Assembly (NCBI GenBank): GCA_050114795.1
Contig: JASFRS010000002.1
Coordinates: 1-43,074 of the forward strand
Reading direction: 5' to 3'
From: JASFRS01 sp050114795
GTDB lineage: Bacteria > Pseudomonadota > Alphaproteobacteria > Sphingomonadales > CAKZYD01
DNA length: 43,074 bases
Position 1 is the stretch's first letter. Each line of letters opens with the position of its first letter. The notes under the pieces are model-generated. The model saw nothing but the letters and a program-made list of their open reading frames with translations. It was not told the origin of the DNA and made no database searches. The translations under genes and the position numbers were made by a program. Below are positions 32,144-39,368 of the stretch, piece by piece.

Positions 32144-33856
32144 TTGCGCCGCTTTGTCAAAATTCTGACAGCCTTTGTGGCTGCAACAGGCGTTGGAGCT
32201 TGTGAAACAAGTTATCCGGGCTTTAATCCGGACGCTTATCGCACAGGGCTGCATGCCTATTCTGCGGGGCAAGCTGCTCTGATTTCCCGTGATACTAATA
32301 CGGCTGCGGATTATTATCTCACTGCGCTCGCGCATGATCCGGATAACAGCTATATCCGTGGTCGCGCTTTTGAACTCCTCATTTCAAATGGCCGATTTGA
32401 TGAGGCACGCGCTATTGATGGTGGCTTGCCTCCGGGCCGTGCAGCCTATGGCATCAGCCGCATGTTGAAAGTCGTCGATGCTGTTATCGACGAAGATTAT
32501 GAAAGTGCTGAAGCAGCCCTTAATGCAGCAAGTGGAACTGGCTTTGATGGCTTGATTAAACCCGTTGTCTTGGCTTGGATTAAGGCCGGAGCGGGCCAGA
32601 AGTCAGAGGCCATGGATGCCCTTACCCCGTTGATCGCTAGACCTGCAGCACTTTCCCAGTTTGCTAAAGAGCATAGGGCCATGATCCTTGCTTATCTTGG
32701 AAAATGGGATGAGGCTGAACGCGCTTATCAAGATGTGATTGATCTAAGTGGGCGGACATCGCCACGTATTGTCTTGGACTATGCAGCGCGGCTTGCACAG
32801 CGCAAGGACTGGAAGGGTGCTAAAGCCGTTTTGGCACCATTGGCAGCGCAAAACCCTGATGTGGTTAGATTGTCCCATGTGCTGGAACAGATAGAAAAGA
32901 AAAAACAGCCGGAGATACTTTCTCACTCCCCCGCTGCGGGAATTGCTGAGGCGCTCTATCGCATATCGACGGAGATGATTAATCGAGCAACGGCACCAAC
33001 AGCCATATTATATGCGCGCTTAGCAACCGAACTGCACCCCGGATTTGATGACGCGTATTACCTTATCGGTGAAGTCTTGGACGCCCAGGATTTGCACCTG
33101 GATGCTTATCGTGCGTTCAGCCAGGTCTCAAAACACTCAGGGCAGTGGTTATATGCGCAGTTGCAATTAGCGAATCTCTTGGCCGATATGGATGATCGGA
33201 AGGCAGGCATTGCTTTGGTCAAGGGCCTTTTGAAAGACCATCCAGATTATGCTATTGCCCATATCACATTAGGTGATCTGTATCGTACTGCAGAAGAATT
33301 CGAGCCTGCAAGTGATGCCTATACTGCCGCAATTTTGCTAGATGACAAAAAAGGGAAGGCGAACTGGGTTCTCTACTATTCCCGTGGGATTGCTTATGAA
33401 CGTTTGAATAAGTGGCCCCAAGCAGAGGCTGATTTCAAAAAAGCACTGGAAATCAAGCCGGATAACCCATTTGTTTTGAATTATCTGGGGTATAGCTGGA
33501 TTGACCGTGGCATGCACTATGAGGTCGCGCGAAAGATGATTGAAAAGGCGGTCGAACAACGCCCCAACGACGGATATATGGTGGACAGCCTGGGTTGGGC
33601 GCTTTATCTGAGCGGTGAATATGAAGAAGCCGTTGGCGTTTTGGAGCAGGCCGTTGCGCTGCAGCCTGGAGATGCGACTATCAATGATCATTTAGGCGAT
33701 GCCTATTGGAAGATTGGCCGCCGGATAGAAGCGCGTCATAAATGGAAACACACCTTGGGTTTGGATGCGGATGAAGATCTAATCGCAAAGGTGAATGAAA
33801 AACTGGACTTGGGCCTCGATAACGTGGAAGTGGGCGAAGTCCGCACGGACAATTGA
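32144..33856 (+). CDS. Tetratricopeptide-repeat lipoprotein
   Basis: A 570-aa TPR-rich protein. I place the start at TTG 32144, because AGGGGAG lies 8 nt upstream and the result is a proper lipoprotein signal: (M)RRFVKILTAFVAATGVGAC, with the cysteine at residue 20. The open frame extends to 32114. Many helix-turn-helix TPR units fill the rest; clear ones include WVLYYSRGIAYERLNKWPQAEADFKKALEIKPDNPFVLNYLGY and the following repeats up to GLDADEDLI. It probably acts as an outer-membrane-anchored scaffold in the periplasm. It lies 6 bp before ispE, a neighbour pairing seen in many alphaproteobacteria. Partner proteins are unknown. Confidence 0.88.
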   Translation: MRRFVKILTAFVAATGVGACETSYPGFNPDAYRTGLHAYSAGQAALISRDTNTAADYYLTALAHDPDNSYIRGRAFELLISNGRFDEARAIDGGLPPGRAAYGISRMLKVVDAVIDEDYESAEAALNAASGTGFDGLIKPVVLAWIKAGAGQKSEAMDALTPLIARPAALSQFAKEHRAMILAYLGKWDEAERAYQDVIDLSGRTSPRIVLDYAARLAQRKDWKGAKAVLAPLAAQNPDVVRLSHVLEQIEKKKQPEILSHSPAAGIAEALYRISTEMINRATAPTAILYARLATELHPGFDDAYYLIGEVLDAQDLHLDAYRAFSQVSKHSGQWLYAQLQLANLLADMDDRKAGIALVKGLLKDHPDYAIAHITLGDLYRTAEEFEPASDAYTAAILLDDKKGKANWVLYYSRGIAYERLNKWPQAEADFKKALEIKPDNPFVLNYLGYSWIDRGMHYEVARKMIEKAVEQRPNDGYMVDSLGWALYLSGEYEEAVGVLEQAVALQPGDATINDHLGDAYWKIGRRIEARHKWKHTLGLDADEDLIAKVNEKLDLGLDNVEVGEVRTDN

Positions 33857-33862
33857 ATATTT

Positions 33863-34735
33863 ATGCCCCAGTCTTGTGTTGAAATCGCACCTGCAAAGAT
33901 CAATCTTTATCTAGAAATCACGGGTCGTCGCCCAAATGGCTATCATGACCTGGATAGTCTTGTCGTGTTCGCCGATGTTGGTGAGCGCTTGATTGCCGCT
34001 GAATCAGATGACTTGACTCTGGATATCACAGGCCCCTGGGCGGGTGCCTTGGATGGTGAGGCTGATAATCTTATCCTACGTGCGGCACGACTTCTGAAAG
34101 ATAAAACAGGTATTAATCGCGGTGTTCATTTCACACTCGATAAACATATTCCTGTCGCTGCGGGGGTTGGCGGCGGGTCTGCAGACGCCGCCGCCGCTCT
34201 ACGCGCTTTAAATAAACTTTGGGCTTTGGAATTAAGTGAAGTGGAATTGTGCGAGGTTGGCCTCAGCCTTGGCGCTGACGTACCGGTTTGTGTGCGATCT
34301 AGAACTAGTCGCTTTCTCGGTATTGGAGATATTTGCCTGGATGCGCCTCCTTTACCTAAAGGGTTGGGATTGTTGCTTGTCAATCCACGGGTTGTTGTAA
34401 ATACGAGAGATGTTTTCAAAGCGGCTGTGCTAAATGGTGGAGGTAATATTGAAAGCCTCTCGCCTTTTAGGGATTTTAACACGCTTAAAAGTTGGTTGGA
34501 AGGCAGGCGAAACGATTTAGAAGGACCTGCCAAAGCGTTGGAGCCTGTTATAGAGGATTGTCTGCATGTCCTTAGGGAGGGACATGATGACGCCTTTGTT
34601 GCAATGAGTGGAAGTGGCGCAACATGCTTCGCTCTTTATGATCAAGAAAATGTCGCATGCAATATGCAAAGCATATTGCAACAAAAACATGAATGCTGGT
34701 GGTCATGGGCAGGGCCGCTTTTTCCAGGATTGTGA
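33863..34735 (+). CDS. ispE: 4-diphosphocytidyl-2-C-methyl-D-erythritol kinase
   Basis: The fourth enzyme of the MEP isoprenoid pathway; phosphorylates the 2-hydroxyl of CDP-ME. The 290-aa GHMP kinase has APAKINLYLEITGRRPNGYHDLDSL with the conserved K12, the ATP-binding glycine loop PVAAGVGGGSADAAAALR, SLGADVPVCV with the catalytic aspartate, and the C-terminal MSGSGATCFALY. It is a full-length, normal family member. It is 6 bp after the TPR gene and probably co-transcribed. A hairpin with a T-rich tail follows at 34821-34850. Confidence 0.97.
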   Translation: MPQSCVEIAPAKINLYLEITGRRPNGYHDLDSLVVFADVGERLIAAESDDLTLDITGPWAGALDGEADNLILRAARLLKDKTGINRGVHFTLDKHIPVAAGVGGGSADAAAALRALNKLWALELSEVELCEVGLSLGADVPVCVRSRTSRFLGIGDICLDAPPLPKGLGLLLVNPRVVVNTRDVFKAAVLNGGGNIESLSPFRDFNTLKSWLEGRRNDLEGPAKALEPVIEDCLHVLREGHDDAFVAMSGSGATCFALYDQENVACNMQSILQQKHECWWSWAGPLFPGL

Positions 34736-34820
34736 TCAAATATCCCTTGTGATTGCCCGTAAATATCGTTAATAACTCCGGCCTATCAGGTGGGTTTTGT
34801 ATTTTCGAGTACTGATTTGG

Positions 34821-34850
34821 AGTGCCGTGCTGGCACTTTGTTGTGATTTT
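34821..34850 (+). terminator. Probable terminator after ispE
   Basis: AGTGCC (34821-34826) and GGCACT (34832-34837) form a perfect 6-bp stem with a 5-nt loop, followed by a T-rich stretch (TTGTTGTGATTTT). It lies 86 bp after the ispE stop and before the small gene at 34920. Confidence 0.55.
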
Positions 34851-34919
34851 AACTCTTTGTACTTTTAATTGAGGTTAAATCACAGGTCTTAGTATCATGG
34901 TAAATGGACGGTAATGAAA

Positions 34920-35132
34920 ATGCAGAACGGTACAATAAACAAATACGCCTCCTTAGCTGGGGGAGCCATTTTGGTTTTTGGCTTAAGTATTGTTTCTGCT
35001 GTCAGTACGGCTTCAGCGCCTGGAATTACCTCTAGCTCTATTTTACATTCACCTGAATATCAATTCAGGCAGGACCTAACGGAACTTGATGCGTCCATCA
35101 TCGAATTAACCTACCCTTCCTCACAAAAATAG
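34920..35132 (+). CDS. Small exported or membrane-anchored peptide, unknown
   Basis: Function not recognised. From the ATG at 34920 (GGACGG 8 nt upstream; another in-frame ATG is at 34914) it encodes 70 aa. A hydrophobic segment of about 20 residues (YASLAGGAILVFGLSIVSAV) is followed by STASAPG, a plausible signal peptidase site. The mature part, about 38 residues, is polar (SPEYQFRQDLTELDASIIELTYPSSQK). It precedes the polysaccharide export gene by 95 bp. That gap holds AAGCC/GGCTT (hairpin near 35140-35155) and a bulged TGATC..GATCA stem (near 35170-35191). Association with polysaccharide export is possible but is only positional. Confidence 0.5.
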   Translation: MQNGTINKYASLAGGAILVFGLSIVSAVSTASAPGITSSSILHSPEYQFRQDLTELDASIIELTYPSSQK

Positions 35133-35227
35133 CGCTGGACTAAGCCCGAAGTGGCTTGACCTCGCCCTGTGATCTGTCGATAACAGGATCAAATGCTAGT
35201 TAATGTAGTGAATCAAAGACTCACCCA

Positions 35228-38023
35228 ATGACTGATTCTGAAAATAATTTACGCAAAAATGTTAGGCATAATATGCGTCAGGCTAAACTTCTTCTTTCAT
35301 GTGTTTTGGTATCCACTGTTCTTATTTTAACTGTTGGACGCGCGGGGCAAGCTCAGGTTTTCGACCCGCGGTTATTGGAACAGCTTCAGGATGAGATATC
35401 TTCTGGACCGAAACGTCGAACCACAAAGTCGCCTGTGGACCAAAGCCGGGGGCAGGCTCAGATAAGAAGACAAGGTCAGTTTTTACAGACAGATCAGTCG
35501 GGTCAATATGGTGCATTGCCTGCTCTTGAGGAAGAAGAGACTCCGTCTGTATTGGAATTGGATTTTCGTGATCGCCTCAGCGATCCGGAACTCGTTCAAT
35601 TTGGCTATAATATCTTTGATCGATTTGATGAGGTTGACGATCCGTTATCAGGGCGGATTGCAGACGATTATATTCTCGGGATTGGCGATGAAATCGTAGC
35701 TGTTTTTCAAGGTAATGAGAAATCTGAGGTTTTTACGCAAGTCGACAGTGAAGGCCGTTTGATCATTGGAGATATTCCCCCCATAAACGCAGCTGGCCGC
35801 AAATTTGGTGACGTGCGTGCGGAGATCGAAGCCCGCGTTAAACAGGTATTATTGGGTACAAATGTATATGTTTCTGTAGGGGCCGTAAAATCTATTACAG
35901 TTCAAGTTATTGGTGAGGTGGAATACCCCGGCTCTTATGTTGTGACTTCTTTGTCAGATGCTCTGGACGTTTTAATTGCAGCTGGCGGCGTGAAGAAGAG
36001 CGGTAGCCTTAGAAGTGTTAGGCTCATTAGAGGGTCGACTAGTAAAGGCCTGGATTTATACTCAGTACTTGCGGGAACAACGCCAACTGACCTCAGCCTG
36101 CAGGGAGGGGATCGTATTGTTGTGCCGCCGATCACACACTCTGTCGCAGTTGCGGGTGACGTATTGCGACCAGCAATTTATGAGCTTTCTTCAGATAGGC
36201 GTGAAACGCTTGAGGACATCCTTAAATTTGCTGGTGGTGCGATTAGACCACGCGGCAATGATATCACACTTAGTCGGATTGCTGAGGATGGTCGGGAGAC
36301 TTATTCATCTGTAGATAGTTTGTCTGCGACAGCGCAAAGTGCAGATGCGATATATGTCGCGTCGCGTGGTGGGCTTCAACAGGGACGTATTTCTTTGGCC
36401 GGACATATCCGCTCTCCTGGTCCCAGAGCATTGGGGAAAACGCCTTCCATTGCACATGTCATTGAAGGCACAGCCAATTTGCTACCCAACGCCTATATGC
36501 CCTTTGCGATTCTAGAACGAACAGATGACCTTACTCGCAGTAAGGTCTTAGAGTCAGTAAATTTAATCGATGTTGCAAATGGGGCAGATGTTCAGCTTAA
36601 AAGCGAAGATAATCTCATCGTTTTTAGCACATCTGATGTCGCATTTATTACGTCTGGGGTTGTAAGGGATATTGTATTAGGGCAATCAAACTCTTTGCCA
36701 GAATGCAGGTCGTTGTCGAGTTTGGAAAGGCTTGTTCAACAAGTTCAAACTGACCGCTTTTCTGGGATTGTTAAGGGCGTCTTTCTTGTTGAAAAAGGGG
36801 GGCAAGCATCTGCTGCCGATTTGAATTCTCTGCGGACGAGTGGTTCAAGCAATGTGGGGCAAGAAGCGAAAACGGTAAAAGGTGAATCTAAATCTGAGAT
36901 TATGCAGCTTCAAAGGCAGGCAAGAGCTTCAGGGGAAGGAGAAGCACAGGAAGATGAGTCTTCCCTCTGCCCACAAGTGTTTGAAGATTATCCTGATGTT
37001 TTGCCCTTTGCACTTGAGCATGTTGTTGCAGTGTCTGGAGCCGTGCGCAATCCAGGGGCCCTTCCTGTATCTGGAAAAATAAGCCTGCAAAATCTTATCA
37101 CATTATCAGGTGGTTATGCGCGGGATGCAGATGATTTGAATGTCGAAGTTATAAACGTTAATTATGATATCGCATCCCAAACAGGCCAAACTGAACGCTC
37201 TACCATTCAAGGGTCGGTCGTTGACTTCAAAGATGTAGAAATTGTTCCGGGGAGTAGTGTTCGGGTCCAATCAATTTCCGATGACCAGGAGACGGGTGCC
37301 GTATTATTGACGGGTGAGTTTCGCAGGCCGGGTAGTTATACGATCCAGCGGGGTGAGACATTGGCCCAATTGATCGATAGAGCCGGGGGCGTTACATCTC
37401 AGGCTTATCCTTATGGCGCAGTTTTTACGCGTAGATCGGTAAAAGAAGCACAGGAAGAAGGCTTTAAACGAGCCTCGCGTGAGTTAAATGCGGCGCTTGC
37501 GGTTGCTGCATTACGTAAAAATGTGGACGCAAGCGCTGTGGCGGCAGCCCAACAATTAAGTGGTCGCTTTGAAACTGCTGAGGCCCTTGGCCGGATGGTT
37601 ATTGAAGCTGATCCCCGGGTATTGAAGTTACGGAATGACCTAAATGTCGTTTTGGAGCCTGGAGATACTTTATTTATGCCAAAGCGGCCTGGGCATGTGT
37701 TGATGATTGGGGATGTATTAAATCCTGGAGCATTGCAGTTCATTAGGGGCAAAGATGTTGCTGATTATCTCGGCGAAGCGGGGGGCTTACAATCCAGTGC
37801 GGATGATGATCGCATATTCCTTGTTTATCCAAATGGCGTTGCCAAGCCGGTTCGGGTTTCCGCATGGCGTAGTTCATCAGCCCTGGTTCCTCCCGGGTCA
37901 ACAATTGTAGTGCCCAAAGATACGGATCCGTTGGCGGCACTTGACTTGACAAGAGATATCACGGGTATTGTGAGCCAGTTGGCAATTTCAGCGGCATCAC
38001 TTGCAGTTATCTTTGATAGATAA
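35228..38023 (+). CDS. Large SLBB-domain polysaccharide export protein
   Basis: A 931-aa Wza-related exporter component. A signal peptide lies around residues 16-43 (hydrophobic core LLLSCVLVSTVLILTVG, ending near GQAQ); the ATG at 35273 would start just before it and is an alternative start. A Poly_export domain follows (ADDYILGIGDEIVAVFQGNEK, then LGTNVYVSVGAVKSITVQVIGEVEYPGSYVV). Several SLBB-type modules repeat through the protein (GDVLRPAIYEL, GHIRSPGPRAL, SGAVRNPGALPVSG, GEFRRPGSYTIQ, GDVLNPGALQFI). A hydrophobic C-terminus (GIVSQLAISAASLAVIF) fits outer-membrane insertion. It is far longer than E. coli Wza, as in a class known from alphaproteobacteria. It pairs with the glycosyl-1-phosphate transferase gene downstream. 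Confidence 0.9.
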   Translation: MTDSENNLRKNVRHNMRQAKLLLSCVLVSTVLILTVGRAGQAQVFDPRLLEQLQDEISSGPKRRTTKSPVDQSRGQAQIRRQGQFLQTDQSGQYGALPALEEEETPSVLELDFRDRLSDPELVQFGYNIFDRFDEVDDPLSGRIADDYILGIGDEIVAVFQGNEKSEVFTQVDSEGRLIIGDIPPINAAGRKFGDVRAEIEARVKQVLLGTNVYVSVGAVKSITVQVIGEVEYPGSYVVTSLSDALDVLIAAGGVKKSGSLRSVRLIRGSTSKGLDLYSVLAGTTPTDLSLQGGDRIVVPPITHSVAVAGDVLRPAIYELSSDRRETLEDILKFAGGAIRPRGNDITLSRIAEDGRETYSSVDSLSATAQSADAIYVASRGGLQQGRISLAGHIRSPGPRALGKTPSIAHVIEGTANLLPNAYMPFAILERTDDLTRSKVLESVNLIDVANGADVQLKSEDNLIVFSTSDVAFITSGVVRDIVLGQSNSLPECRSLSSLERLVQQVQTDRFSGIVKGVFLVEKGGQASAADLNSLRTSGSSNVGQEAKTVKGESKSEIMQLQRQARASGEGEAQEDESSLCPQVFEDYPDVLPFALEHVVAVSGAVRNPGALPVSGKISLQNLITLSGGYARDADDLNVEVINVNYDIASQTGQTERSTIQGSVVDFKDVEIVPGSSVRVQSISDDQETGAVLLTGEFRRPGSYTIQRGETLAQLIDRAGGVTSQAYPYGAVFTRRSVKEAQEEGFKRASRELNAALAVAALRKNVDASAVAAAQQLSGRFETAEALGRMVIEADPRVLKLRNDLNVVLEPGDTLFMPKRPGHVLMIGDVLNPGALQFIRGKDVADYLGEAGGLQSSADDDRIFLVYPNGVAKPVRVSAWRSSSALVPPGSTIVVPKDTDPLAALDLTRDITGIVSQLAISAASLAVIFDR

Positions 38024-38113
38024 CTGAGATATTTAAATAGGGACACTGAATATATTAGTTGGATTCGGTGTTGCAGGGGCGAAGGCGGCATATAAATCTC
38101 GAGAGAGATGGAG

Positions 38114-39154
38114 ATGGTTGACATTATTTTATCGGTTCTGATCGGGCTGAGCCTTGCTTTCCTAACGGGCCTTTTCGCTTATCCTATTGGAAAAGCGTTA
38201 AAAGTACTGGACTACCCTGACCCTGTTGGAGGGCGGAAGCGTCATGATGCAGTTACGCCCTTGGTTGGTGGTGTTGCTGTTGTCGCAATTTTATCTTTGA
38301 TGTTGGCCTATTTAAGTGTTGGCCTCATGGGCGCGTCTCAAAATGAGGCTCAGGTGGCGGCGTGGCTTAATGTTATTGCCGTTGGCACTTTTCTCGTTGG
38401 ATTTACGGACGATCGTTTGCACCTCTCGCCAATCCCAAGGCTTGCTGTAACAATTGCGCTATTTTTTGCAGCGACGGCCTATGTGCCGGTGTTCAAACTG
38501 GAGTTCTTATATTTTGCTTTCATCGATAATGTGCAGTTTTTAGGGGCGACAGCTGCCGCGTTTACAATCCTTTGCCTTGTCGGTTTAGTGAATGCCATCA
38601 ATATGGCAGACGGGAAAAACGGCCTTGTTGTTGGCATGTCCATGATTTGGGCACTACTCCTCATCTTGTATACGAGTGAAAGCTTAAGACCGGTCTATAT
38701 CGCTCTCTTCTCTGGTCTGTCCGTGTTGTTTGTTTTTAACTTGCGTGGCAAATTGTTTTTAGGTGACGGTGGAAGCTATGGATTGGCTGGTTTTATCGGC
38801 ATGTCTTCTATTTACGCTTATAATGTCAGCTTTACCCATATGGGTGCAGAGCAGATTGTGCTTTGGTTTCTAGTCCCCGTTTTGGACTGCTTGCGCTTGA
38901 TGGTTTCACGGGTATTGATTGGGCGTTCCCCATTCAGTGGGGACAGGAATCACCTACATCATTTTCTGGCTTTGAGATATGGTTGGAATAGGGGCCTGAC
39001 TGTCTATTTATCGCTCGTAGGAATCCCTTCGATTCTGGCGTGGTTTATGCCGCAAGCTACTGTTTTCTTTATTATTTTTGTGACTTTTGTGTATTGGTTT
39101 ATCACTCTTGCTGCGAAGCGAAAAATCCGAAAACAGAGCCTTGCATCGGCCTAA
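38114..39154 (+). CDS. WecA/MraY-like undecaprenyl-phosphate sugar-1-phosphate transferase
   Basis: A 346-aa polytopic inner-membrane enzyme of glycosyltransferase family 4 (PNPT superfamily), with about ten hydrophobic segments. It would load a sugar-1-phosphate onto undecaprenyl phosphate to start a polysaccharide or O-antigen unit. Motifs are VGFTDDR (the aspartate pair), NAINMADGKNGL (usually N-x-x-N-x-x-DG-x-DG; here KNG replaces x-DG), FLGDGGSYGLAGF, and GDRNHLHHFL, the HIHH-type cytoplasmic loop of the WecA group. I chose ATG 38114 because GAGAGAG lies 6 nt upstream; ATG 38108 is also in frame. It follows the SLBB exporter, supporting a shared role in exopolysaccharide. Confidence 0.9.
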   Translation: MVDIILSVLIGLSLAFLTGLFAYPIGKALKVLDYPDPVGGRKRHDAVTPLVGGVAVVAILSLMLAYLSVGLMGASQNEAQVAAWLNVIAVGTFLVGFTDDRLHLSPIPRLAVTIALFFAATAYVPVFKLEFLYFAFIDNVQFLGATAAAFTILCLVGLVNAINMADGKNGLVVGMSMIWALLLILYTSESLRPVYIALFSGLSVLFVFNLRGKLFLGDGGSYGLAGFIGMSSIYAYNVSFTHMGAEQIVLWFLVPVLDCLRLMVSRVLIGRSPFSGDRNHLHHFLALRYGWNRGLTVYLSLVGIPSILAWFMPQATVFFIIFVTFVYWFITLAAKRKIRKQSLASA

Positions 39155-39200
39155 GTGAAATTTTTCTTATGAAAAGTCTTTTCCTTCGCGAAACAATCAG

Positions 39201-39206
39201 TATAGT
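39201..39206 (+). promoter_or_regulatory. -10 element of the tRNA-Gln promoter
   Basis: TATAGT lies 20 bp before the mature tRNA 5' end, followed by a GC-rich discriminator (GGCGCC), as usual for stringently controlled tRNA promoters. A matching -35 is not obvious. Confidence 0.45.
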
Positions 39207-39225
39207 GGCGCCCGCCTGACAACGT

Positions 39226-39300
39226 TGGGGCGTAGCCAAGTGGTAAGGCAGCGGGTTTTGATCCCGCCATGCGCAGGTTCGAATCCTGCCGCCCCAGCCA
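39226..39300 (+). tRNA. tRNA-Gln (anticodon TTG)
   Basis: A full cloverleaf. Acceptor arm TGGGGCG pairs with CGCCCCA, the anticodon stem GCGGG/CCCGC carries loop TTTTGAT with anticodon TTG at 39258-39260, and the T arm contains GGTTCGAATCC. The discriminator is G and the 3' CCA is encoded (39298-39300). It stands between the polysaccharide genes and hrpB. Confidence 0.97.
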
Positions 39301-39368
39301 ACAATTCTCCTTATCTTCAAAATCTTTCATGCCTTGCACCGATAAGGGCTAAAGGCTAATCCCATTAT

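Noticed and set aside
39307..39350. CCTTATC/GATAAGG as the tRNA-Gln terminator
   Set aside because: The loop is over 25 nt long and no T-run follows, so an intrinsic terminator is not supported.
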